Counted from the first letter of the stretch, positions 24,412 to 32,082 are shown. The stretch is 41,695 nucleotides of DNA from CAYFQH01 sp964345215 (GCA_964345215.1 CAYFQH010000016.1:1-41695); one strand, 5' to 3'. The notes: a model not told the origin generated them from the letters alone. Numbers and translations: made by a program.

Positions 24412-25428
24412 ATGAAAAAAAGCATGTCAACAATTCTAATCTCCTTTTTGCTTTTTATGTGCTTTACCCTGTTTCCCTTTACTGTTTTTGCCGAAGAAAT
24501 TGACTGGACGGATGTGGCGGATGAACCGGTTTTGCACCTTCTCGCTCCTTTGCCCCGCCAGGGCTATGGTAAAGGCTCTACCCTTCAGGTAACGGTTTCA
24601 GCCCAGCATGTAACCCATATTGAAGTAACCCTCGACTGGCAGGAGGACTCCCTTTTTATGACCCAGCAAGGAGACACCTTTGACTATTTGTTCACCTTGC
24701 CAAAGCTGACTACAGGCCTTACCGTTAAAGTAAAAGGCTACGGTGATACGGATCACAATGGTTATCCCCAAGTCGTCGAAGTTGAGCGGAAGGTGCCTTC
24801 CCCTAAGGAAGCCTTGATTAACCAAATGTTTGACCTGGCCTACGAAAACTCGAAAGACAAGCGCTACAAATTTGCCCCAGCCCAGGAAGATCACCACATT
24901 GGCTTGTGCAAAAACTACGTCATGCGCCTTTTTGATACTTTTGCCCCAGACTATGGCATGCTGGCCTATGAGGATTTGCCCCTGTACATGCCAAAGAACA
25001 ATAGCCTGGTTAACTGCGCCCCCTATGACTATGGCATCGAGTGGCGTTATGATGTTGCCCAAGACGGCAGCCCATTTGAAATTGCGGCCCAGTTCAAGTA
25101 TAATAATGATCTGACCAAAGAAGAAAATGAAGCCCTGGCCCGAGAGATGATGGAGCAGATTCAGGCTGGTGATTTTTTTCAAATGGTTGGTTTTTATGGC
25201 GGGGGAAACGGGCCTCATTCCCTGTTGTTTATGAGCGATTACGATCCTTTAACCGATAACTTGTACTGGACTGACAGCAACATGCGAGGCACACGCATTG
25301 ACGGGGTGCGCTGGGGCTATTTACAGTACTATGTTGACAACACCGCCAAATGGTTTATTGATGCAATTAACACCCCAAAACGGGGCGCTACCGTATATCG
25401 GCTGCGTGACGACTTGTTTCGCCGCTGA
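24412..25428 (+). CDS. Secreted protein with possible Cys/His peptidase or amidase domain
   Basis: A 338-residue product with a signal peptide (1-27, ending VFA before EEI). Residues about 35-128 look like a beta-sandwich (Ig-like strands: STLQVTVSAQHVTHIEVTLD). The C-terminal 200 residues place a Cys in HIGLCKNYVMRLF (Cys166), a His in GGNGPHSLLFMSDY (His269) and an Asp/Asn pair in YWTDSN (288-290). That order and the GDFFQM strand before the His resemble NlpC/P60- or CHAP-like papain-fold wall hydrolases and transglutaminase-like folds. I do not recognise the exact family, and the catalytic reading is inference. GAAAGGATGTGTAGCA precedes the ATG. Confidence 0.6.
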   Translation: MKKSMSTILISFLLFMCFTLFPFTVFAEEIDWTDVADEPVLHLLAPLPRQGYGKGSTLQVTVSAQHVTHIEVTLDWQEDSLFMTQQGDTFDYLFTLPKLTTGLTVKVKGYGDTDHNGYPQVVEVERKVPSPKEALINQMFDLAYENSKDKRYKFAPAQEDHHIGLCKNYVMRLFDTFAPDYGMLAYEDLPLYMPKNNSLVNCAPYDYGIEWRYDVAQDGSPFEIAAQFKYNNDLTKEENEALAREMMEQIQAGDFFQMVGFYGGGNGPHSLLFMSDYDPLTDNLYWTDSNMRGTRIDGVRWGYLQYYVDNTAKWFIDAINTPKRGATVYRLRDDLFRR

Positions 25429-25462
25429 TATTTTACCCCTGTAAAAGGAAAGGAGATTCCCT

Positions 25463-26020
25463 ATGGCTGATTTTTTTGATTCCCTTAAAAAAGCATGGAT
25501 TAAAGCCATTGAAGTGGTGGGCGATACTGCCACCAATCTGGCCGACAGCGCCAAAACCAAGGTGGATGAAATGAACTTATCCACCAGCCGCAAAGACCTT
25601 CTTTATCAACTAGGTGAAATAGCCTATCAGCTTTGGCTGGAAGGCCAGCCCTTTCCCCAAGAGCTTGAAGAGATGTTTGCAACTTTGAAAGAATTTGATG
25701 ACCAATTAAGCACCATTGCCGCCCAGCGCAATGCCGCCAAGGAAGAAAAAATACAAAAGGCTACCCAAGCCGCCATGGAAGAAGAGGAACTGGCCGCAAA
25801 AACCAAAGAAATTTTGCATGAAGCCTCTGAAAAAGAAGAAAACTTGGATCAAGAACTCCCAGCTGAAGCAAAAGAGAGCCAAAGTATAGAAGAACCTCAA
25901 AAAGAAACTGATGAAAGCCTGGCAAAGGTGGATGTGCAGACAACGGAAAACGAACAGCCTTCCCCAGAACCTTCTGGCCCGGAACAAGGTTCTGCCCCAC
26001 AAGAAAATCCTTCCAACTAA
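25463..26020 (+). CDS. Acidic helical protein of unknown function
   Basis: A 185-residue cytoplasmic protein with no signal peptide. Residues 1-90 are amphipathic helices (MADFFDSLKKAWIKAIEV, then RKDLLYQLGEIAYQLWLEG). Residues 90-185 are a very acidic, low-complexity tail rich in Glu, Pro, Gln and Ser, probably disordered. I do not recognise a family; the N-terminal half is similar in style to small zinc-ribbon-free relatives of stress or phage-shock helper proteins, but that is not an assignment. AAAGGAGATTCCCT precedes the ATG, and a strong terminator follows. Confidence 0.65.
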   Translation: MADFFDSLKKAWIKAIEVVGDTATNLADSAKTKVDEMNLSTSRKDLLYQLGEIAYQLWLEGQPFPQELEEMFATLKEFDDQLSTIAAQRNAAKEEKIQKATQAAMEEEELAAKTKEILHEASEKEENLDQELPAEAKESQSIEEPQKETDESLAKVDVQTTENEQPSPEPSGPEQGSAPQENPSN

Positions 26021-26055
26021 ACCTTCTAAGTGAAAATAAGTTTAACCAAAAGCCC

Positions 26056-26106
26056 AAAACAAAACAACCCCTTACACCGAAAAGATGTAAGGGGTTGTTT
26101 TGTTTT
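26056..26106. terminator. 21-bp bidirectional terminator between convergent genes
   Basis: Positions 26056-26076 pair perfectly with 26086-26106 across a 9-nt loop. One arm carries A/C-rich and the other T/G-rich flanks. It terminates the plus gene ending at 26020; the stop of the minus-strand gene (26072) lies inside the left arm. Confidence 0.9.
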
Positions 26107-26554
26107 CTTCAAATTTAATAATGCCGTAGGTCGATTCTAAAACAGCTCCCACCGCTCCCGGGTTAAACAGCAACAGGCCATTTGTATTTTGTATTAACGG
26201 CATATGGGTATGCCCAAAGCAGGCAACCTTTGCCCCTCTTTCAAAGGCAGCGTAATACAGCCGTTCCAATCCGTTTTTTACCCCATATTGATGGCCGTGG
26301 GCAGCAAAAACATACTGGTTTTCAATTAGAAACAGCTGGTTTTTACCTTCTGCTCTAAATAGAAAATCATTATTTCCCTGTACTTGCCAACAATATATAT
26401 GGTTAAAAGCCTTTCGCGCTTGGGTAAACTCTCCCAGCCCATCGCCTAAAAACAAAAAACCGTCTGCCTTATGGCTATGCACAGCTTCTTCCATGGCTTT
26501 TAGCAAAACACTTTTTTGCCCATGGCTGTCGCTAAACACACCTAATGTATACAC
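26072..26554 (-). CDS. YfcE/MJ0936-family metallophosphoesterase
   Basis: A 160-residue calcineurin-like phosphoesterase. Metal-binding motifs are GVFSDSHG, FLFLGDGLGE, QGNNDF, AAHGHQYG and CFGHTHMPL. Its length and position after rph and rdgB match the B. subtilis rph–ysnA–ysnB arrangement (YsnB). Family members hydrolyse phosphodiesters such as bis-pNPP, and no physiological substrate is known. The start is GTG 26554 with GGAAGGGG upstream, overlapping the rph-rdgB 3' end by 13 nt. Confidence 0.88.
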   Translation of the reverse strand: MYTLGVFSDSHGQKSVLLKAMEEAVHSHKADGFLFLGDGLGEFTQARKAFNHIYCWQVQGNNDFLFRAEGKNQLFLIENQYVFAAHGHQYGVKNGLERLYYAAFERGAKVACFGHTHMPLIQNTNGLLLFNPGAVGAVLESTYGIIKFEENKTTPYIFSV

Positions 26555-27867
26555 GCCTGTTCCCCTTCCAACACTTCAATCAGTTTTTCAAGGGCTTTGG
26601 CCCGGTGGCTTACAGCGTTTTTTTCCTCTGCATACATCTCTCCAAAGTTTCGCCCGTCCTCATACTGAAAAAGAGGATCATAGCCGAAACCTTGAAAGCC
26701 CACAGGAGCTTTCAGCAGCCTGCCCTTGCATAAGCCTTCTACAACCAGCGTTTCATTCGTTTGAGGGTTTGCCAGGGCCAGAGCACAGACAAATTGGGCG
26801 TTTCGGTTTTCTTCGTTTTCCATATTTTTAAGGAGCAGTTGATTGTTTTTCAGGTCATTTCCATGTTCACCGGCATACCGGGCAGAATGAATGCCCGGTG
26901 CCCCGTTTAAGGCTTCCACTTCAATCCCACTGTCATCCCCCAGGGCCATCATGCCCGTTTGCATGGCAACGGCCCGGGCCTTAAGGGCAGCGTTTTCGCT
27001 AAAGCTATTTCCGTCTTCTTCAATATGCCCGGTAAAACCGGCCTCGCTCATGGATATCACGTGAAAATAGGGGGCCAAAATGGCCCCAATCTCCCTGATT
27101 TTATGATTGTTTTCAGAGGCGATAACCAGGGCCGGTCTTGGAAAAATATGGCGGCTCCTCCCGCCCAGGGCCTCAACCTGGAGGGCCATTAGTTTTTCAA
27201 TGGCTTTTTCTGCCATGGTATTTAGCTGATGCCACTCATTTTTTGTAAAGCTGCGTCCTTCTCCTGTGCCCTGCAATTCAATGTACTCGCCTTTTTCATT
27301 CATAATTATGTTCATGTCAACCTGGGCCTGGCTGTCCTCTTCGTAGCACAAATCCACAAGGGGTTTTTGTTTTACAATGCCGGCACTAATAGCAGCTACC
27401 TGGCTAATAATAGGCGAGACTTTTAGCTTCCCCCCCACCATCAGTTTGTCAACAGCACAAACCAAGGCAATAAAGGCCCCTGTAATCGCCGCTGTACGGG
27501 TACCCCCATCAGCCTGTAAAACATCGCAGTCAATGTAAATGGTTCGCTCCCCCAGCAGGTTTAGGTCGATGGCTTGGCGCAGGCTCCTGCCAATGAGCCG
27601 TTGAATTTCAACACTGCGCCCATCTTTTTTAATGCCGTCCCGCTGTTTTCGCTGGCCTGTAGAAGCTGGCAACATAGCGTATTCTGCCGTAAGCCAGCCT
27701 TGCCCTTTCCCCCGTAAAAAAGAAGGAACTTTCTCCTCTACCGATGCGGTGCAGATCACCTTGGTTTTGCCCATGGCAATCAAACAGCTTCCATAAGCTG
27801 TTTCCATATAATCTGTTATAATTGTACACTTTCTAATCTCTTCCTGTCCTCTTTGATCTTTTCGCAT
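26542..27867 (-). CDS. rph-rdgB: Fused RNase PH and RdgB-type XTP/dITP diphosphatase
   Basis: One 441-residue frame encodes two enzymes. Residues 1-240 are RNase PH, which trims tRNA 3' ends using phosphate: MRKDQRGQEEIR, TKVICTASVEEKVP, GQGWLTAEYAMLP, EIQRLIGRSLRQ and ADGGTRTAAITGA. Residues 247-436 are RdgB, which hydrolyses non-canonical purine triphosphates: LVIASENNHKIREIG, DGNSFSENAALKA, MALGDDSGIEVEAL, GFQGFGYDPLF and EEKNAVSHRAKAL. All key motifs of both are intact and the junction (GGRSRHIFPRPAL) has no stop. ACGGAGGATAAAG precedes the ATG. The phosphoesterase gene follows, overlapping. Confidence 0.93.
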   Translation of the reverse strand: MRKDQRGQEEIRKCTIITDYMETAYGSCLIAMGKTKVICTASVEEKVPSFLRGKGQGWLTAEYAMLPASTGQRKQRDGIKKDGRSVEIQRLIGRSLRQAIDLNLLGERTIYIDCDVLQADGGTRTAAITGAFIALVCAVDKLMVGGKLKVSPIISQVAAISAGIVKQKPLVDLCYEEDSQAQVDMNIIMNEKGEYIELQGTGEGRSFTKNEWHQLNTMAEKAIEKLMALQVEALGGRSRHIFPRPALVIASENNHKIREIGAILAPYFHVISMSEAGFTGHIEEDGNSFSENAALKARAVAMQTGMMALGDDSGIEVEALNGAPGIHSARYAGEHGNDLKNNQLLLKNMENEENRNAQFVCALALANPQTNETLVVEGLCKGRLLKAPVGFQGFGYDPLFQYEDGRNFGEMYAEEKNAVSHRAKALEKLIEVLEGEQACIH

Positions 27868-27913
27868 CTTTATCCTCCGTATATATGTAAATGGTCTGTT
27901 TTCACCACTTCAT

Positions 27914-27941
27914 CTTATAAGGAAAAACCCCTTCCTGTCAA
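27914..27941 (-). promoter_or_regulatory. Promoter of rph-rdgB
   Basis: Minus strand: TTGACA (27941-27936), 16-nt spacer, TATAAG (27919-27914). It is divergent from the rpsB promoter, whose -35 begins only 14 bp away. Confidence 0.65.
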
Positions 27942-27954
27942 TGGGTAATAGCAG

Positions 27955-27983
27955 TTGCAAAAGGTGCCAAACTATGATATAAT
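27955..27983 (+). promoter_or_regulatory. Promoter of rpsB–tsf
   Basis: -35 TTGCAA (27955-27960), 17-nt spacer, perfect -10 TATAAT (27978-27983). Transcription should begin near 27990, just before the structured leader. Confidence 0.8.
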
Positions 27984-27996
27984 TTGATAGATTACG

Positions 27997-28057
27997 CACC
28001 TTTGCCGATGTGTTTCTTGTGCCTATAAGGTGGAAAACACGCATGAAGCAAAGGGTG
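27997..28057 (+). promoter_or_regulatory. Structured 5' leader of rpsB, candidate autoregulatory RNA
   Basis: Three nested helices fit the leader: P1 27997-28005 with 28048-28057 (9 bp, one bulged G), P2 28008-28015 with 28035-28044 (8 bp, two-base bulge) and P3 CCTATAAGG at 28022-28030. The AAGGAGG ribosome site lies about ten bases beyond P1. There is no T tract, so it is not a simple attenuator; binding by ribosomal protein S2 or another ligand is an inference. Confidence 0.5.
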
Positions 28058-28082
28058 GAAAATAACAAGGAGGTTACTCTAT

Positions 28083-28838
28083 ATGCCCGTTATCGCAATG
28101 AAGCAACTATTGGAAGCCGGTGTCCATTTTGGCCACCAAACCCGCCGCTGGAACCCTAAAATGGCCCCCTATATTTTTACTGAACGCAATGGCATCTACA
28201 TTATCGACCTGCAAAAAACCGTTCGTAAAATTGATGAAGCTTACAACTTTATCCGTGACCTGGCCATGGAAGGCAAAACCATTCTTTTTGTGGGCACCAA
28301 AAAACAAGCCCAAGAAAGCATTGAAGCCGAAGCCAAGCGCTGCAACATGTACTATGTAAACCACCGTTGGTTAGGCGGTATGTTGACCAACTTTAAAACC
28401 ATTCGCAAGCGGATTGACCGTTTAGATGAAATTGACCTGATGGAAGAAAAAGGCCAGTTTGAACTGCTTCCTAAAAAAGAAGTTATCAAACTGCAACACG
28501 AAAGAGAAAAACTACAGGCAAACCTGGGCGGTATCCGTACCATGAAAAAACTGCCTGACGCTGTATTTATTGTTGATCCTAAAAAAGAACACATTGCCGT
28601 TGCCGAAGCCCGCAACCTGAACATTCCCCTTGTGGGCATTATCGACACCAACTGCGACCCAGACGAAATCGACTACGTTATTCCCGGTAATGACGATGCG
28701 ATTCGTGCCATTAAACTCATCGCCGGCAAAATGGCTGATGCTGTACTGGAAGGCCGCCAGGGCGAACAGTTGGAAGACGAAAGTCAACAAGCCAATGTGC
28801 CCAACCAGGAAGCTGCAACAAAAGTAGTAAGCGAATAA
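28083..28838 (+). CDS. rpsB: 30S ribosomal protein S2
   Basis: A 251-residue S2 protein. Conserved segments: MKQLLEAGVHFGHQTRRWNPKM at the start (shown here in part), YIFTERNGIYIIDLQKT, ILFVGTKKQAQ, YVNHRWLGGMLTNF and the C-terminal VGIIDTNCDPDEIDYVIPGNDD segment. It has a short acidic, Gln-rich tail. AACAAGGAGGTTACTCT precedes the ATG. It is the first gene of the rpsB–tsf unit. Confidence 0.97.
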   Translation: MPVIAMKQLLEAGVHFGHQTRRWNPKMAPYIFTERNGIYIIDLQKTVRKIDEAYNFIRDLAMEGKTILFVGTKKQAQESIEAEAKRCNMYYVNHRWLGGMLTNFKTIRKRIDRLDEIDLMEEKGQFELLPKKEVIKLQHEREKLQANLGGIRTMKKLPDAVFIVDPKKEHIAVAEARNLNIPLVGIIDTNCDPDEIDYVIPGNDDAIRAIKLIAGKMADAVLEGRQGEQLEDESQQANVPNQEAATKVVSE

Positions 28839-28873
28839 TTTTTCAGCATAAATACACAAAAGGAGGACTTTTT

Positions 28874-29527
28874 ATGGAAATTACTGCTGCACTTGTTAAG
28901 GAACTGCGCGAACGCACTGGCGCAGGGATGATGGATTGTAAAAAAGCTTTAATTGAAAGCAATGGTGACATTGAAAAGGCCATTGAATATTTACGGGAAA
29001 AAGGCCTTGCCGCCGCTGCTAAAAAAGCTGGCCGCATTGCTGCGGAAGGTGCTGTGGATTCTTACATTCACATGGGCGGTAAAATCGGGGTTTTGGTAGA
29101 AGTAAACTGTGAAACGGACTTTGTTGCCAATACCGACCAGTTTAAAAGCTTTTGCCACGATGTTGCCATGCACATCGCAGCTGCAAACCCCCTGTATGTA
29201 AATAAAGAAGACGTTCCAACCGAGGCTCTGAGCAAAGAAAAAGAAATTTTCCGTGCCCAGGCACTTAACGAAGGAAAACCTGAAAAAATTGTTGACCGGA
29301 TGGTTGAAGGCCGTATTGAAAAATACTACAAGGAAGTATGCCTGATGGAACAGCCTTTTGTTAAAGATCCGGACAAGACCATTGGCGATTTGGTCAGCGA
29401 TATGACCATTGCTATTGGCGAAAAAATCAACATCCGCCGCTTTACCCGCTACGAACGGGGGGAAGGCATTGAGAAGAGAAGCGATAATTTAGCCGACGAA
29501 GTAGCAGCGCAAATGGCTGGTATTTAA
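28874..29527 (+). CDS. tsf: Translation elongation factor Ts, short form
   Basis: A 217-residue EF-Ts, the nucleotide exchange factor for EF-Tu. The UBA-like N-terminal domain (VKELRERTGAGMMDCKKAL) and the EF-Tu-contacting TDFV motif (VNCETDFVANTDQF) are intact. It is shorter than the ~290-residue proteins of B. subtilis and E. coli because the second core subdomain is largely missing, like the short forms of Thermus, Thermotoga and some Clostridia. AAAGGAGGACTTTTT precedes the ATG. Confidence 0.96.
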   Translation: MEITAALVKELRERTGAGMMDCKKALIESNGDIEKAIEYLREKGLAAAAKKAGRIAAEGAVDSYIHMGGKIGVLVEVNCETDFVANTDQFKSFCHDVAMHIAAANPLYVNKEDVPTEALSKEKEIFRAQALNEGKPEKIVDRMVEGRIEKYYKEVCLMEQPFVKDPDKTIGDLVSDMTIAIGEKINIRRFTRYERGEGIEKRSDNLADEVAAQMAGI

Positions 29528-29532
29528 TGATT

Positions 29533-29568
29533 AAAAGGAACAGCCGCAAAAGCGGGTGTTCCTTTTTT
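29533..29568 (+). terminator. Terminator of rpsB–tsf
   Basis: AAAAGGAACA pairs with TGTTCCTTTT around an inner CCGC/GCGG helix, followed by T residues. It separates tsf from pyrH, which must have its own start; I see no clear promoter in the 90 bp before pyrH. Confidence 0.9.
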
Positions 29569-29659
29569 CTGCTCTTTTGACGGCTTAATCAAGTCAATCA
29601 GCATGAAGCGGACGAATTGGTGCAATACATAATGTTACAGGAAGCAGGAAGGTGTTTTA

Positions 29660-30364
29660 ATGAAGTACCAACGAATATTGCTCAAATTAAGCGGCGAATC
29701 CCTTGGCCTTGACGGCAAACTTTTTAACCAGGATATGATCCTTTCCGTGGCTAAAGTATTAAAAGAGGTTGCAAGCCAAGGTGTAGAACTTGGAGTGGTT
29801 ATCGGGGCGGGCAACCTATGGCGGGGCCGGCAGGGCAAGTTTAGCAACATGAAGGCCACCAACGCCGACCAAATGGGCATGCTGGCCACGGCCATTAACT
29901 GCATTTATATGCGGGATGCCCTGGAGCAAATCGGCGCTGGGGCCTATGTTCAATCCGCCGTTGATATGCTGCGTTTTATGGAGCCTTACAACCCCCAGAC
30001 AGCCCATGATCATCTTAAAAAAGGGCATATTGTACTCTTCGCCTGCGGCACAGGCAATCCCCTGTTTTCAACCGACAGCGCTGTAATGCTGCGGGCCATC
30101 GAGCTTGAAGCCGACGCAGTGTTAATGGCTAAAAACATAGACGGGGTCTATGATAAAGACCCCCGCCTTCACAGCGATGCCGCCTTTATTAAAGACTTAA
30201 CCTACAAACAAGCCCAGGAACAGAACTTGCAGGTAATGGATGCTGCCGCCTTTGCCATGTGCCGGGAAAACAACTTTCCCATGGTACGTGTTTTTGAATT
30301 AAGCCCTCAAAACATATTAGATGTGCTGGCCGGCAAAGACATTGGCACCTTTGTTCATCCCTAA
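29660..30364 (+). CDS. pyrH: UMP kinase
   Basis: A 234-residue amino-acid-kinase-fold UMP kinase making UDP. Motifs: RILLKLSGESLG, GVVIGAGNLWRG, ATNADQMGMLATAINC, VLFACGTGNPLFSTDSA and DADAVLMAKNIDGVYDKDPR-like (shown as AVLMAKNIDGVYDKDPR). The length is typical. AGGAAGGTGTTTTA precedes the ATG. In most Firmicutes frr follows directly; here a minus-strand gene separates them. Confidence 0.97.
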   Translation: MKYQRILLKLSGESLGLDGKLFNQDMILSVAKVLKEVASQGVELGVVIGAGNLWRGRQGKFSNMKATNADQMGMLATAINCIYMRDALEQIGAGAYVQSAVDMLRFMEPYNPQTAHDHLKKGHIVLFACGTGNPLFSTDSAVMLRAIELEADAVLMAKNIDGVYDKDPRLHSDAAFIKDLTYKQAQEQNLQVMDAAAFAMCRENNFPMVRVFELSPQNILDVLAGKDIGTFVHP

Positions 30365-30385
30365 CCTTTTAAATCCTTCAATTTA

Positions 30386-31372
30386 CTAAAAGCAAATACA
30401 GGCTGCACCAGGTATGCTAAGGCAATCCACCTGGTGCAGTTTTTCCTTATCACGTTTAAATACTACGACTTGGCCTGCCTTTTCCAAAGCTGCTAAAACA
30501 TAGCTGCCGTCGGGGCTGAAGGCTGCATCTCTTGGCCAGGTGCCCCCCGCAGGGTAAACCCTTTTATTATAAAGCAGCCCCTGATCGTCAATATCAAACA
30601 AGACCAAGGTTCCTTCTCCGCGTATACTGCACAGCAAACAATCCCCTAAAGGCGAAAGGGCAATGGCAGCTCCGGCGTTTTCTAGGCTGCTTGCCTGGGC
30701 TGCCTGCACTTTTTGAACAATCTGCCCTTGGTTGCCGTAACCTTCGCAAACAAAAATTTCGCTGGTCAACTCCCCCATCAAATACCAGCGTTGGCCTAAA
30801 CCAAAGCATAAATGCCTCGGGCCGCTGCCCGAAGGGAGGGCAAAACGATCGGGGATTTCATGGATGCCTTTTTCGTCAATGGGATAAAAGCATACGGTGT
30901 CAATGCCTAAATCACATACTGCCAATCTTTTTTTGTCAGGTGTTATCAGGCACTGATGCACATGGGGTTCCTGCTGCCTGGTTTTGTGTGTGCTGCTGCC
31001 GTAATGGACAATTAATTTAGGCGGATAAGCAATACGCCCCTTATGATCAAGCATAAACTCACTTACAGAGCCTGAGCCATAGTTGGCCGTAAAAAGAAAA
31101 GAATTGTAAACGCTGATGTGGCAGGGTCCATCACCAAAAATTTTTTTCTCGCCGGTTTTTACAAGGGTTCCGTCATCACAAATCTCAAAGGACAGAGCGC
31201 TTCCATCAAGCCCCTCCGACACAGCGTAGAGGTGATTGCCCTCTTTATGCAAATAAGAGGGATTGGGAACATAATAACTTCCCTCAAGTTTTATTTTTCC
31301 ATCAAAAAAAGACCCGTAATAAATGCCTTTACTTTGGCCGGAAGTGAACGTGCCAATGTAGATCCTTTGCAT
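30386..31372 (-). CDS. Lactonase-family seven-bladed beta-propeller protein
   Basis: A 328-residue protein of the YbhE/Pgl (lactonase, Pfam Lactonase family) type. It begins RIYIGTFTSGQSKGIYYG and has repeated propeller blades; family motifs are NPSYLHKEGNHLYAVSE, GDGPCHISVYNSFLFTANYGSG (shown here in part), EPHVHQCLITPDKKRL, GSGPRHLCF and GTWPRDAAFSPDGSYVL. The likely reaction is hydrolysis of 6-phosphogluconolactone, but other lactones are possible. The start is ATG 31372 with AAAGGGG eight bases upstream; the frame to 31459 is extra. It sits against the flow between pyrH and frr. Its last ~20 codons contain the pyrH terminator on the other strand. Confidence 0.85.
   Translation of the reverse strand: MQRIYIGTFTSGQSKGIYYGSFFDGKIKLEGSYYVPNPSYLHKEGNHLYAVSEGLDGSALSFEICDDGTLVKTGEKKIFGDGPCHISVYNSFLFTANYGSGSVSEFMLDHKGRIAYPPKLIVHYGSSTHKTRQQEPHVHQCLITPDKKRLAVCDLGIDTVCFYPIDEKGIHEIPDRFALPSGSGPRHLCFGLGQRWYLMGELTSEIFVCEGYGNQGQIVQKVQAAQASSLENAGAAIALSPLGDCLLCSIRGEGTLVLFDIDDQGLLYNKRVYPAGGTWPRDAAFSPDGSYVLAALEKAGQVVVFKRDKEKLHQVDCLSIPGAACICF
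30403..30444 (+). terminator. Terminator of pyrH, lying inside the lactonase CDS
   Basis: CTGCACCAGGT (30403-30413) pairs perfectly with ACCTGGTGCAG (30429-30439), followed by TTTTT (30440-30444). It is 39 bp after the pyrH stop and overlaps the last codons of the minus-strand lactonase. Confidence 0.85.
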
Positions 31373-31462
31373 ATATTCAACCCCTTTAGATTCATATTCT
31401 CCCTTCTCCTGGTTTATCCTGCTTATTGTGTGATAAAACAAAAGTTTTTGTATCATCAAAAC

Positions 31463-31491
31463 TTGCCTTATAGGAAGAAAAAAGGTACAAT
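31463..31491 (+). promoter_or_regulatory. Promoter of the frr–uppS–cdsA–dxr–rseP–ispG–polC cluster
   Basis: -35 TTGCCT (31463-31468), 17-nt spacer, -10 TACAAT (31486-31491). It would start transcription about 27 nt before the frr ATG. Confidence 0.65.
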
Positions 31492-31524
31492 TATATGAGC
31501 AAAATATTGATGGAGGTGTATCCT

Positions 31525-32082
31525 ATGTATCAAGATTTATTAGATACCTCTTGCGAAAAAATGAAGAAAAGCACCCAGGTTTTTCAAAGGGAAATGCTTT
31601 CTTTACGGGCTGGCCGTGCCAATCCTCAACTGTTAGATCGAATCACTGTAGATTATTACGGTGTGGAAACTCCCTTAAATCAAATGGCCAATATTTCATC
31701 TCCCGAGCCCAGAATGCTGATGATCTCCCTGTGGGACTCCAAGGCCATTCCCATGGTAGAAAAGGCCATTTTAAAAAGCGACCTTGGTTTAAATCCATCT
31801 AACGATGGCAAGCTCATTCGGCTCACGGTGCCCGAACTTAACGAAGAGCGCCGTAAAGAGCTGACAAAGCTGGTGGGCAAATCTGCCGAAGGGGCAAAAA
31901 TCGCTATCCGCTCCATTCGCCGAGACAGTATGGAACAGCTTAAAAAAATGCAAAAAGACAAAGAGATTACCGAAGATGACCAGCGCAAGGCCGAGGATGA
32001 ACTTCAAAAAATCACCGATTCCGCCATTAAAGATGTGGACAAGATTGCCGCTGAAAAAGAAAAGGAAATTATGGCCGTATAA
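31525..32082 (+). CDS. frr: Ribosome recycling factor
   Basis: A 185-residue RRF, the usual length, which splits post-termination ribosomes with EF-G. Motifs: MKKSTQVFQREMLSLRAGRA, LLDRITVDYYGVETPLNQMA and LTVPELNEERRKEL. The start is ATG 31525, with TGGAGGTG at normal distance; the frame back to 31495 passes through that ribosome site. Its stop overlaps the next ATG (TAATG). Confidence 0.97.
   Translation: MYQDLLDTSCEKMKKSTQVFQREMLSLRAGRANPQLLDRITVDYYGVETPLNQMANISSPEPRMLMISLWDSKAIPMVEKAILKSDLGLNPSNDGKLIRLTVPELNEERRKELTKLVGKSAEGAKIAIRSIRRDSMEQLKKMQKDKEITEDDQRKAEDELQKITDSAIKDVDKIAAEKEKEIMAV

Noticed and set aside
24598..25218. Long minus-strand open frame opposite the secreted protein gene
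   Set aside because: It has no ribosome site and no recognisable family, and the plus-strand frame has a signal peptide and a proper start.
30532..31020. Plus-strand 162-codon frame inside the lactonase
   Set aside because: It is antisense to a well-supported beta-propeller protein and has an atypical, Cys- and Arg-rich composition.
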